A stretch of 8,175 nucleotides of DNA from Betaproteobacteria bacterium UBA6910. GTDB lineage: Bacteria; Pseudomonadota; Gammaproteobacteria; Burkholderiales; UBA6910. The DNA is taken from positions 1 through 8,175 of the forward strand of contig DKBC01000032.1 in the NCBI GenBank assembly GCA_002451065.1. Reading direction: 5' to 3'. The translations under genes were made by a program, and so were the position numbers. The notes beneath the pieces are model-generated. The model worked only from the letters and a program-made list of their open reading frames with translations. It did no database searches and was not told where the DNA came from. Below, piece by piece: positions 1-6,312 of this stretch. The stretch's first letter is position 1; every line of letters begins with the position of its first letter.

Positions 1-231
1 AACGAACCGGCCGGATGCGCCGCCGCTGCCAGGTTCCGGAACCGGAAACCCCATGCTTTCGAGCGCCGCGACCGTTTCGTGAAGCGCGTCCATACCGTTG
101 CGGATCGCTTCCTCGATCGTCTCCCCGTCGGAGATGCACTCCGAGAAGTCGGGGAAGGTCACGAGGTATCCTCCGCCTTCTTCTTCGCTCAAATGTCTTA
201 CTTCCAGGGAGTATTGGCTTAGATCGCGCAT
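1..231 (-). CDS. hicB: HicB-family type II antitoxin, partial (C-terminus outside window)
   Basis: Reading the minus strand from the ATG at 231 gives 77 open codons running off the left edge, starting MRDLSQYSLEVRHL. Residues 18-30 (EEGGGYLVTFPDF) and the following CISDGETIEEAIRNG stretch match the HicB partial RNase-H-like fold. This is the domain that binds and neutralises a HicA mRNA-interferase toxin. A proline-rich GFPVPEPG stretch at about residues 61-68 is also typical of the family; the usual C-terminal DNA-binding domain, if present, would lie outside the window. The start is supported by an AGGAGG site about 7 nt upstream, embedded in the end of the HicA-like frame. The toxin-then-antitoxin order with a 3-bp gap suggests translational coupling. 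The call is secure from the N-terminal domain; activity cannot be judged. Confidence 0.9.
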   Translation of the reverse strand, partial: MRDLSQYSLEVRHLSEEEGGGYLVTFPDFSECISDGETIEEAIRNGMDALHETVAALESMGFPVPEPGSGGASGRFV

Positions 232-234
232 GGC

Positions 235-393
235 TCAATCCTCCTTCACGAGCGCGACGAACTTGCGGATGTAGATGGGCTTGATGGGCCGAGCGGCCGG
301 CACGGGAAGCGTGCGGCCGTCCTTTTCTTCTCTGCACTTCTTGGTACATTGGTGGCGGCCCGGTTCGGCACCAACCACGGCGGCGGGACGCAC
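235..393 (-). CDS. hicA: HicA-like toxin, short and probably 5'-degenerate
   Basis: Immediately upstream of hicB on the minus strand, a frame ending at TGA 235-237 encodes the residues GRHQCTKKCREEKDGRTLPV followed by PAARPIKPIYIRKFVALV. This resembles the second half of HicA (dsRBD-like mRNA interferase): a G-x-H near the catalytic position, a strand ending in LPVP, and a final helix. From a GTG at 393, preceded by a weak GGTGAG at 5 nt, the product is 52 aa. Only about 13 residues precede the His, against about 22 in E. coli HicA, so the first helix seems missing. An in-frame TGA lies at 400-402, and no HicA N-terminus is visible in the other two minus-strand frames upstream. It may be a decayed toxin kept as part of the hicB leader, or a minimal toxin. 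The assignment rests mainly on position and C-terminal resemblance. Confidence 0.45.
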   Translation of the reverse strand: MRPAAVVGAEPGRHQCTKKCREEKDGRTLPVPAARPIKPIYIRKFVALVKED

Positions 394-551
394 GCGATCT
401 CACCGGGAAAACGCACAACCGAGGCCCTGGGGCCGTCGCGCGCGACCTGCCCCGAGGGCACCGCGGACAGCCTCTACCTGTCGGGCCTGGAGGGGATAGC
501 CGGCGGGGCCTTCGCGGTTTCGGGGCGCAGAGGCGCGCTCCTGGAGGAGGC

Positions 552-1541
552 ATGGCAGTGATACTGGCGGGGGACGTCGGCGGCACCCACACGAGGCTGG
601 CGCTCATCGGGGATGGCGAGGAGGGGATGCGGATCCTCTTCGAGCGGGCCTTCCCGAGCCGCGAGTGGCCGAGCCTCGAGGCCGTGTTGGCCGAGTTCCT
701 CTCCCTCCACCCCGCTCGGGTCACAGGGGCCTCCTTCGGCGTCGCCGGTCCGGTGCGGGACGGACGCTGCGTGGCCACGAACCTCCCGTGGGTGGTCGAC
801 GCCAAGGCCGTGGGGAGGCGGCTGGGCCTGGAGCGGGTGGGGATCATCAACGATCTGGTGGCGAACGCCCACGGGCTCGCCCTCCTCGGCAGGAGGGACT
901 TCGTGGTGCTGAACCGGGGAGCGCGCAACGCCCGGGGAAACCGGGCGCTCATTTCGGCCGGCACCGGCCTCGGCGAGGCAGGCATGCTCTGGGACGGAGA
1001 GAAGCACCGTCCGTTCGCGTCGGAGGGAGGACACGCGGATTTCGCCCCCCGCAACCACCTGGAAATGGAGTTGCTCGAATATCTGATGAGCCGTCACGGT
1101 CGGGTGAGCTACGAGAGACTGCTCTCCGGGCCGGGGCTGGTGAACGTGTACGGTTTTCTGAAGGAATCGGGGAGGGGTGAAGAGCCGGCCTGGCTCGCCG
1201 AACAGTTCGTCAACGATGACCCGGCCGCCGTGATCTCGCGAAACGCGCTGGACGGGAAGAGCCCGCTCTGTCGCCAGGCCCTGGAGTTGTTCGTTTCCGT
1301 GTACGGCGCCGAGGCGGGGAACCTGGCCCTCAAGTTCATGGCAACCGGCGGCGTCTACCTCGGAGGGGGGATCGCCCCGAAGATCGTCTCGAAGCTCAGG
1401 GAGCCCGATTTCCTGAACGCGTTCACGGCCAAGGGGCGCCTGAGCCCGCTGCTTCACGCCATCCCGATCCGGGTGATCACGAACCCGAAGACCGCCCTTC
1501 TGGGCGCCGCGCGACACGCGGCGCTCAGGCTGGAAGGTTAG
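552..1541 (+). CDS. glk: Glucokinase (Glk family, EC 2.7.1.2)
   Basis: This 329-aa cytoplasmic enzyme phosphorylates glucose with ATP to glucose-6-phosphate, feeding glycolysis or the pentose-phosphate route. Motifs seen in order: phosphate-1 loop GDVGGTHTRLAL (residues 7-18), ASFGVAGPV (60-68), IINDLVANAHGL with the likely catalytic base Asp101, phosphate-2 loop ISAGTGLGEAG (134-144), the glucose-binding SEGGHADFAP (157-166, with Glu158 and His161), Glu188 in YERLLSGPGL, and adenosine motif GGVYLGGGIAPKI (266-278). These match E. coli Glk (321 aa) almost residue for residue, so this is the Glk type rather than a ROK-family kinase. The ATG at 552 is preceded by GGAGGAGG (543-550), and the GDVGGT motif sits at the normal distance from it. 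The gene diverges from hicAB and appears monocistronic. Confidence 0.95.
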   Translation: MAVILAGDVGGTHTRLALIGDGEEGMRILFERAFPSREWPSLEAVLAEFLSLHPARVTGASFGVAGPVRDGRCVATNLPWVVDAKAVGRRLGLERVGIINDLVANAHGLALLGRRDFVVLNRGARNARGNRALISAGTGLGEAGMLWDGEKHRPFASEGGHADFAPRNHLEMELLEYLMSRHGRVSYERLLSGPGLVNVYGFLKESGRGEEPAWLAEQFVNDDPAAVISRNALDGKSPLCRQALELFVSVYGAEAGNLALKFMATGGVYLGGGIAPKIVSKLREPDFLNAFTAKGRLSPLLHAIPIRVITNPKTALLGAARHAALRLEG

Positions 1542-1543
1542 GA

Positions 1544-1566
1544 CTTCCGGAAATCTCATGCGGAAG
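1544..1566. repeat. Inverted repeat just after glk stop
   Basis: Perfect 6-bp arms CTTCCG (1544-1549) and CGGAAG (1561-1566) around an 11-nt loop, 2 bp after the glk stop codon. There is no downstream T-tract, so it is at best a weak terminator or a transcript-end hairpin. The arm sequence recurs in the hairpin at 1828-1846. Confidence 0.35.
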
Positions 1567-1626
1567 GGGCCCGCTGGCATGCACGGGGATGGCCTGCGCC
1601 GAGGGCACGCTGGACGGCACTTGTGT

Positions 1627-1652
1627 GGGAGACGCGGCGCGAAAGGTCTCCC
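1627..1652. repeat. 7-bp inverted repeat in the glk-mipA spacer
   Basis: Perfect arms GGGAGAC (1627-1633) and GTCTCCC (1646-1652) separated by 12 nt. It could be an operator-like dyad or a chance GC-rich match; no T-tract follows. Confidence 0.35.
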
Positions 1653-1827
1653 TCTGCGTTGGGAGCGGCCCGCTGTACCTGGAAATCGCGCCCGGCGGCG
1701 CTTTCTCCAATAGCCAACCACCATGGGCTGTGGTAAACAGCGCCGGGAATTCCTGCACGAACCGGGCGGATTGCGGAGATCGGGTCGGGGACGAAGCGCG
1801 ACTTCGCGGCAGGCCCGGTCGCCGCCG

Positions 1828-1846
1828 GCTTCCGACCGTCGGAAGC
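1828..1846. repeat. 8-bp perfect hairpin upstream of the mipA-like gene
   Basis: Arms GCTTCCGA (1828-1835) and TCGGAAGC (1839-1846) with a CCG loop, 43 bp upstream of the ATG at 1890. The position fits a 5'-leader hairpin or a dyad operator. The same CTTCCG/CGGAAG core occurs right after glk (1544-1566). Confidence 0.5.
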
Positions 1847-1889
1847 GCAGTGTGGGTCAACGGAACCTCAACGAGATAAGGAGCGGATC

Positions 1890-2702
1890 ATGAGAACGTT
1901 GAAGAGTCTCGCGCTGACGGTGCTGGCCTTCGGGATGCTGGGCTCCAGCGGCCTCGCCCAGGTCGCCACGCTGGATCTGGAAACCGGTGAGAAGCCGCCG
2001 GTCCCGGCGACGACGCTCACGGCCGGGCTCGGGCTGGCGGTCCTTCCCGAGTACGAGGGGTCCGAGGATTACAAAGGGGCGCCCATCCTGTACGTCCGCA
2101 ACCAGTGGACGAGCGGGCAGTACGTGCAGTTCCTGGGCACCACCCTGTCGGGAAACGCACTGCCCAGCAACACCTGGCAGGCCGGTCCGCTGCTGCGGTA
2201 CCGCGCCGCGCGCGACAAGGTGAAGAACGACCGGGTCGACGACATGAAGAAGGTCGACGCGGCCTGGGAGCTGGGCGGCTTCGCGGCCTTCCAGTACCAG
2301 CACTGGAACGCGAAGGTGGAAGCCGCCCAGGACGTGGCCGACGGTCACGACGGGTTTCTGTTGACCCTCAGCGGGGGCTACACGCTTCCCCTGCCCCGTG
2401 CGGCGATGTTGAACCTGAGCCTGTCGACCACCTACGCGGACGAGGACTACATGCAGGCGTACTTCGGCGTCAGCGCGGCGGACGCCCAGCGCAGCAGGCT
2501 CAAGCGCTACGACGCGGACGCCGGCTTCAAGGACATCTCCGCCACGGCGCTTGCCACCTTCCGGTTCACCCCCAACTGGGGTCTGATGGCGGTGCTGCGC
2601 CTCACCGCCCTTCTCGGGGACGCGGCGGACAGCCCGGTGGTGGACGACGAGGGGAGCTCCAGCCAACTCCTCGCCGGTGCGGCAGTCACCTACAAATTCT
2701 GA
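1890..2702 (+). CDS. MipA/OmpV-family outer-membrane protein
   Basis: A 270-aa secreted beta-barrel protein. Residues 1-24 form a Sec signal peptide (MRTLKSLALTVLAFG core, probable cleavage near GLA-QV). The mature part shows MipA/OmpV hallmarks: the first strand GLGLAVLPEYEGSEDYKGAP (46-65), QAGPLLRYRAARD (97-109), YFGVSAADAQRSRLKRYDA (191-209), AGFKDISATALATFRFTPNW (211-230), and a final strand ending in Phe (TYKF), the usual C-terminal signal for barrel insertion. Family members include E. coli MipA, a scaffold for peptidoglycan-modifying enzymes, and vibrio OmpV. Which role applies here is not known. The ATG has AAGGAG at 1878-1883, 6 nt upstream. It is probably the first gene of a run with pldA and the MscS-family gene. 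Confidence 0.9.
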   Translation: MRTLKSLALTVLAFGMLGSSGLAQVATLDLETGEKPPVPATTLTAGLGLAVLPEYEGSEDYKGAPILYVRNQWTSGQYVQFLGTTLSGNALPSNTWQAGPLLRYRAARDKVKNDRVDDMKKVDAAWELGGFAAFQYQHWNAKVEAAQDVADGHDGFLLTLSGGYTLPLPRAAMLNLSLSTTYADEDYMQAYFGVSAADAQRSRLKRYDADAGFKDISATALATFRFTPNWGLMAVLRLTALLGDAADSPVVDDEGSSSQLLAGAAVTYKF

Positions 2703-2713
2703 GTCGCTCACGA

Positions 2714-2730
2714 CCTCGGTCGTCCCGAGG
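2714..2730. repeat. Hairpin after the mipA-like gene
   Basis: Arms CCTCGG (2714-2719) and CCGAGG (2725-2730) with a 5-nt loop, 11 bp past the stop. A second dyad, CGGCGC (2759-2764) and GCGCCG (2770-2775), also with a 5-nt loop, follows in the same 104-bp spacer. Neither has a T-tract, so they are more likely mRNA-end or attenuation structures than strong intrinsic terminators. Confidence 0.35.
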
Positions 2731-2806
2731 GATGAAACCGCACTCCCCGTGGGGCGGGCGGCGCACCGAGCGCCGTTCGCCCCCTCTTCGGCACAGGAGG
2801 CTTGCA

Positions 2807-3697
2807 ATGGTCCGAATCGCCCGGTCGACGATCCTCTTCTTCATGGCGTGGATTGCGCTCTCGGGGCTGTGCCAGGCCGCGGCCGGCCCCGAGCCCGAAG
2901 GCGCCGTTTCCCGACGTCTCGAAGCCGAGGAGGCTGTCAAGAAGAGCCCCTGGGCCATCACCCCCCACCGGCCCAACTACATCCTCCCGTACACGTACAG
3001 CTTCAACCCCAACGTCAAACCGCTGAAGGAAGCGGGGTCGGACCAGACGAACCTCGACAACGCCGAGGTGAAGTTCCAGATCAGCTTCAAGCTCCCGGCC
3101 TGGGAGGGGATCCTGGGGTCCAACGCCAGCCTGTATTTCGCCTACACCCAGATCTCGCTCTGGCAGATGTACAACAGCGACAACTCGTCGCCGTTTCGGG
3201 ACACGAACTACGAACCCGAGGGCTTCGTGCGTTTCGACACGGACTACGATGTGCTGGGCCTCAAGAATCGGGGGATCTCGGTGGGGTTCGCGCACCAGTC
3301 CAACGGCCGCGGGAACGACGCCTACTCCCGCAGCTGGAACCGGCTCTACGCGAACTTCGTCTTCGAGCGCGGCAACTTCGGGTGCAGCCTCAAGCCCTGG
3401 TATCGGATCCCGGAGGACGAGGAGGACGACGACAACCGGCACATCGAGAAGTACCTGGGGTACGGGGAGTTCCTCGCGGGGTACAAGTGGGGGGACATGG
3501 TCTTCGCCATGATGCTCCGCAACAACCTGCGCTCGGACGGGAACAAGGGCGCCATCCAGTTGGACTGGACGTTTCCGCTCACCCGCAAGCTCAAGGGGTA
3601 CGTGCAGTTCTTCAACGGGTACGGGGAGAGCCTGATCGATTACGACCACGCCAACCAGCGCATCGGGGTGGGCGTGCTGCTGAGCGATTGGCTGTGA
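2807..3697 (+). CDS. pldA: Outer-membrane phospholipase A (OMPLA)
   Basis: This 296-aa protein hydrolyses acyl chains of phospholipids that reach the outer leaflet of the outer membrane. In known members it is a Ca2+-dependent dimer activated by membrane damage. The active-site segment FAHQSNGRGNDAYSRSWNR (161-179) carries the catalytic His163, Ser165 and Asn178, matching E. coli His142/Ser144/Asn156 with one extra residue in the loop. The calcium-site region SSPFRDTNYEPEGF (127-140), the acidic EDEEDDDN loop (203-210) and GYGESLIDYDHANQRIGVG (271-289) also fit. A signal peptide covers about residues 1-26, ending CQAAA. The Cys is preceded by Leu, so this is not a lipobox. The ATG is chosen for AGGAGG at 2795-2800 and the signal peptide directly after it. 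The frame stays open far upstream, but that part overlaps the mipA-like gene in another frame and is not coding. Confidence 0.95.
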   Translation: MVRIARSTILFFMAWIALSGLCQAAAGPEPEGAVSRRLEAEEAVKKSPWAITPHRPNYILPYTYSFNPNVKPLKEAGSDQTNLDNAEVKFQISFKLPAWEGILGSNASLYFAYTQISLWQMYNSDNSSPFRDTNYEPEGFVRFDTDYDVLGLKNRGISVGFAHQSNGRGNDAYSRSWNRLYANFVFERGNFGCSLKPWYRIPEDEEDDDNRHIEKYLGYGEFLAGYKWGDMVFAMMLRNNLRSDGNKGAIQLDWTFPLTRKLKGYVQFFNGYGESLIDYDHANQRIGVGVLLSDWL

Positions 3698-3758
3698 GGC
3701 CGCGGCAGACCCGAAGCTGACCGGACGTGACGCAACGCGCCCGCCGGCGAAGGTGCCG

Positions 3759-3786
3759 CCGCGCCGTCGGCAGGCCGTCGGCGCGG
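3759..3786. repeat. 8-bp perfect inverted repeat upstream of the MscS-family gene
   Basis: Arms CCGCGCCG (3759-3766) and CGGCGCGG (3779-3786) flank a 12-nt loop. A 9-bp direct repeat GCCGTCGGC (3763-3771 and 3774-3782) overlaps it. The structure ends 7 nt before the GGGGAGG ribosome binding site (3794-3800), where it could affect transcription or translation of the channel gene. Confidence 0.45.
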
Positions 3787-3804
3787 AAGACCAGGGGAGG
3801 ACAC

Positions 3805-5466
3805 ATGTTCTGGACACGCCTCGGGTTCGTCATTTCGGCGATCTGGCTGCTGCAGGCAGCGCCGGTCCCGGCAGCGCAGCCGCCGCCCCCGCCGGCCGTG
3901 GCGCTGGACCAGCCGGAGGCGGCGCCCGTGGTGGCCTGGGGTCGAACCATCGTAGTCCTACGCGCGTCGTTCGAGGAATCGAGCGCAGGTGAGCGCGCCC
4001 GACGGGCGGCGGAACGCATCAAGGCCCTGGCGCCCCGCGCAGACCTGGAGGTCACCACGACCAAGGCGAGCCGCGGCGGCGTTTCCGGCATCATCGTCGG
4101 CACGAAGACCGAGAGCCTCTTCGCGCTGCTCCCCGGAGACGTGGACCCCGATTCCGGGCAGACCCTGGACGAGCTCGCCCGCGGGGCCGCGACAGAGCTG
4201 AAGGCCGCCCTGGACGAGCGTGCCGAGCAGATGCGCTGGCCGGTGCTGCTGCGCGGCGCCGGTTTTTCGGCCGGAGCGACGATGGTCTTCGTCGTCCTCG
4301 TCTGGTTGGTGTGGAAATTTCGAGAGGTGGCGATCCGCCGACTGGACCGGTTGATCGCCACGCCGCGACGGCCTCTGTCCCTGGCCGGGTTCAACCTGGT
4401 CCCGTTGCTGCTGGGCATCGAGCGGGCGCTGACCAAGCTCACCGCGGGGGCGGTGATGCTGGTTGTGGCCTACCTCTGGCTTGCCTTCTGCTTCCAGCAG
4501 TTCTTCTACACCCAGCCCTGGGCCCGGCAGCTGGGCGGGTTCTTCCTGGGCATGTTGCTCAGTTTCGGCCTGGGGATCGTGCGTGCGATGCCCGGTGTCG
4601 TGGCCGTGCTGGTGATCTTCTGGATCACGCGGATCGTCGCAGCGGGGGCTTCTCACTTCTTTTCGAGTGTGGAGCGGGGCACGGTGTCGGTGCCCTGGCT
4701 CCATCCGGACTCGGCGCGCGCTTCCCGGCGGGTCGTGCTGGCTGCTATCTGGCTCTTCGCGCTGACGGTGGCCTACCCGTACATCCCCGGCTCGGGCAGC
4801 GAGGCGTTCAAGGGGGTCAGCGTGTTCGCGGGCCTCATGCTCTCCCTGGGCTCGAGCGGGTTTGTCAACCATCTCATGAGCGGCCTGGTGATCGCCTACT
4901 CGGGTGCCCTGCACGTCGGCGACTACGTCACCATCGGCGACGTCGAGGGCACGGTGCAGGACTTGGGCCCGATGACCACCAAGATCGCCACGCCGAAGCG
5001 GGAGTTCGTGGCCATACCGAACGGGGTCGTGGTCGGCGCGAGCATGACGAACTTCTCGCTGCTGGCCGGGAAGGACGGAGCCATCGTCGCCACCACGGTC
5101 ACGATCGGCTACGACGCTCCCTGGCGCCAGGTCCACGCGCTCCTGCTCCAGGCAGCGGCCCGCACGACAGGGATCCGGCCGACGCCGCCGGCCTTCGTCC
5201 TCCAGCGGGCCCTCTCGGACTTCTACGCCGAATACGAGTTGCGCTTTGCCATCGACCGGCCGGCGGAGCGGGTGCCGGTATTGTCGGCACTCCACGCCGC
5301 CATTCAGGACGCCTTCAACGAAGCCGGCGTGCAGATCATGTCGCCCAACTTCGTGGCGCAGCCGGACAAGGCGGTCTTCGTGCCCAAGGATCAGTGGTAC
5401 GCTCCGCCGGCGAAACCGCCGGAGACGGGGAAGGACGCCGCCGGTCCCGCGCCCGGGAAGGCGTGA
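3805..5466 (+). CDS. MscS-family mechanosensitive ion channel with periplasmic N-terminal domain
   Basis: A 553-aa inner-membrane channel, about twice the length of E. coli MscS (286 aa). Residues 1-24 look like a signal peptide, followed by a Pro-rich linker and a soluble, probably periplasmic domain (about 40-148; VVAWGRTIVVLRASF, then alternating strand/helix up to ELKAALDERAEQ). Hydrophobic segments lie near 150-170, 212-233, 244-280 and 308-325. The pore helix (about 335-366; AGLMLSLGSSGFVNHLMSG) leads into the MscS beta domain: HVGDYVTIGDVEGTVQDLGP (370-389), then VAIPNGVVVGASMTNFS (402-418). The cytoplasmic alpha/beta domain runs to about 516, with a Pro-rich tail. Such channels open under membrane tension to release solutes during osmotic downshift. 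The ATG at 3805 is preferred because GGAGG lies 4 nt upstream and the signal peptide follows directly; an in-frame GTG at 3727 lacks both. Confidence 0.92.
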   Translation: MFWTRLGFVISAIWLLQAAPVPAAQPPPPPAVALDQPEAAPVVAWGRTIVVLRASFEESSAGERARRAAERIKALAPRADLEVTTTKASRGGVSGIIVGTKTESLFALLPGDVDPDSGQTLDELARGAATELKAALDERAEQMRWPVLLRGAGFSAGATMVFVVLVWLVWKFREVAIRRLDRLIATPRRPLSLAGFNLVPLLLGIERALTKLTAGAVMLVVAYLWLAFCFQQFFYTQPWARQLGGFFLGMLLSFGLGIVRAMPGVVAVLVIFWITRIVAAGASHFFSSVERGTVSVPWLHPDSARASRRVVLAAIWLFALTVAYPYIPGSGSEAFKGVSVFAGLMLSLGSSGFVNHLMSGLVIAYSGALHVGDYVTIGDVEGTVQDLGPMTTKIATPKREFVAIPNGVVVGASMTNFSLLAGKDGAIVATTVTIGYDAPWRQVHALLLQAAARTTGIRPTPPAFVLQRALSDFYAEYELRFAIDRPAERVPVLSALHAAIQDAFNEAGVQIMSPNFVAQPDKAVFVPKDQWYAPPAKPPETGKDAAGPAPGKA

Positions 5467-5500
5467 GCAACGACCTCGGGAAACACAAGATAGGCTCTTT

Positions 5501-5641
5501 GACAGGATGACAGGTTCTACGGGGTCTTCGGGTGCGAGGATCCAACAGGCCCGAGCGTGCCGGAGGCGGCGCGATCGGGAAGACAGAGATTCACAGGATT
5601 GCTTCGCTCGTCGACAATCCCGTTTCTCCTGTTATCTTGTC
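5501..5641. repeat. Repeat-like intergenic element with ACAGGA motifs in inverted orientation
   Basis: In the 284-bp gap after the MscS-family gene, GACAGGATGACAGG (5501-5514) is the near-inverted copy (12 of 14) of CCTGTTATCTTGTC (5628-5641). Inside it, GGATTG (5596-5601) pairs with CAATCC (5615-5620). Each arm shows an approximately 8-nt spacing of an ACAGGA-like unit. Base composition looks less GC-rich than the flanking genes. From memory, similar ACAGGAT-type intergenic repeats are common in some Gram-negative genomes, which would make this one copy of a dispersed element; this cannot be confirmed from one window. Confidence 0.45.
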
Positions 5642-5750
5642 CACTGCTTTGATCTTGATGCCCTGGCTCTTCCGGGGCATGGGAGACTTACGAGGGGCGC
5701 CTGGCTCACTCGACACTGCGGCATGGAACCGCACGAAAGGAGACTGTTCG

Positions 5751-6293
5751 ATGAAACGGCATGTGATCCCGATGGTTTTCGCTCTGCTGAGCCCCTTCGT
5801 CCTCGGGGCGGTTTCACCCGGCCAGGCCGGGGAAGGCACTCTGGGCGCCATGTCGCCGTGGGAGGCCACCGGCGAGATCTTCCGCGTCGGCCCCGACCGG
5901 CTGCAGTTCCTGGGAAAGTTCGAAGGGATTCTCTACGTCGAGAAGGCCGAGGGAGAGCTCGACGCCGCGCTTCTCCTCTGCCCCGGGACCCAGAGGGTGG
6001 ATCTTCCCACGGGAAAGACCGAGGCGTCGGGGCACTGCATCATGACGGGGGCCAAGGGCGACCGGGTCTTCGCCGAATGGTCGTGCGCCGGGGAGGCCGG
6101 CAAGGGCTGCGACGGCGAGATCCGCCTGACCGGCGGCACCGGCCGCTTCGCCGGGATCACCGGCTCGGGGGAGATGTTCCTGCGCACGGCACTCTCCGAG
6201 GTGAGGGCGGACCTGGGGAGCGGAATGGTGGTGAGCCGTGCGGCGGGCCTCGCGGTGTGGCCGAAGCTGACCTACAAGGTGCCCGATCGCTGA
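5751..6293 (+). CDS. Secreted protein of unknown function, possible AOC-barrel-like fold
   Basis: A 180-aa protein with an N-terminal signal peptide (MKRHVIPMVFALLSPFVLG core, likely cleavage after GQA at about residue 26). The mature part of about 154 aa is predicted by eye to be mostly beta strand: WEATGEIFRVGPDRLQFLG, then FEGILYVEK. It ends with a glycine-rich EIRLTGGTGRFAGITGSGEM (123-142), a pattern I associate with small lipocalin-like or allene-oxide-cyclase-like barrel proteins. Four cysteines (77, 96, 112, 120) could form two disulfides in the periplasm. The ATG at 5751 has AAGGAG at 5737-5742 and directly precedes the signal peptide; an in-frame ATG at 5532 would add about 73 residues without family character. 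The next gene starts 19 bp after the stop, suggesting co-transcription. No function is assigned. Confidence 0.75.
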   Translation: MKRHVIPMVFALLSPFVLGAVSPGQAGEGTLGAMSPWEATGEIFRVGPDRLQFLGKFEGILYVEKAEGELDAALLLCPGTQRVDLPTGKTEASGHCIMTGAKGDRVFAEWSCAGEAGKGCDGEIRLTGGTGRFAGITGSGEMFLRTALSEVRADLGSGMVVSRAAGLAVWPKLTYKVPDR

Positions 6294-6312
6294 GGGATGG
6301 AGGAGGCGGGGG

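Larger units (their letters stand above)
1542..1889. other. 348-bp intergenic region between glk and the mipA-like gene
   Basis: No convincing coding frame is present: the open frames here lack a ribosome binding site and family resemblance. The region should hold the end of the glk transcript and the promoter for the downstream envelope genes, but I found no clear -35/-10 pair or sigma-54 site. It does contain three perfect inverted repeats, listed separately. Confidence 0.6.

Noticed and set aside
474..1724. 416-codon open frame on the minus strand opposite glk
   Set aside because: Its translation is rich in Arg, Pro, Gly and His without family features, it lies opposite a well-supported glucokinase, and GC-rich codon bias commonly leaves such antisense frames open.
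1589..1879. 96-codon plus-strand frame in the glk-mipA gap
   Set aside because: No ribosome binding site at its ATG, no signal or domain features, and it spans three inverted repeats typical of non-coding DNA.
2105..2806. Upstream extension of the pldA reading frame to 2105
   Set aside because: It overlaps the mipA-like gene in another frame, reads as low-complexity Arg/Gly/Pro, and the ribosome binding site plus signal peptide fix the pldA start at 2807.
2850..2890. Lipobox in the PldA signal peptide (SGLC)
   Set aside because: The residue before Cys is Leu rather than Gly, Ala or Ser, and PldA family members are beta-barrels cleaved by ordinary signal peptidase.
2708..3817. Long minus-strand frame opposite pldA
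   Set aside because: No recognisable domain, biased Val/Arg/Glu/Pro composition, and complete overlap with an unmistakable phospholipase gene.
3958..5295. 445-codon minus-strand frame opposite the MscS-family gene
   Set aside because: Composition dominated by Arg, Gln, His and Asp with no hydrophobic core; a shadow of the channel gene.
5499..5527. TTGACA at 5499-5504 as a promoter -35 box
   Set aside because: No reasonable -10 hexamer lies 16-18 bp downstream, and the hexamer is part of the ACAGGA repeat element.
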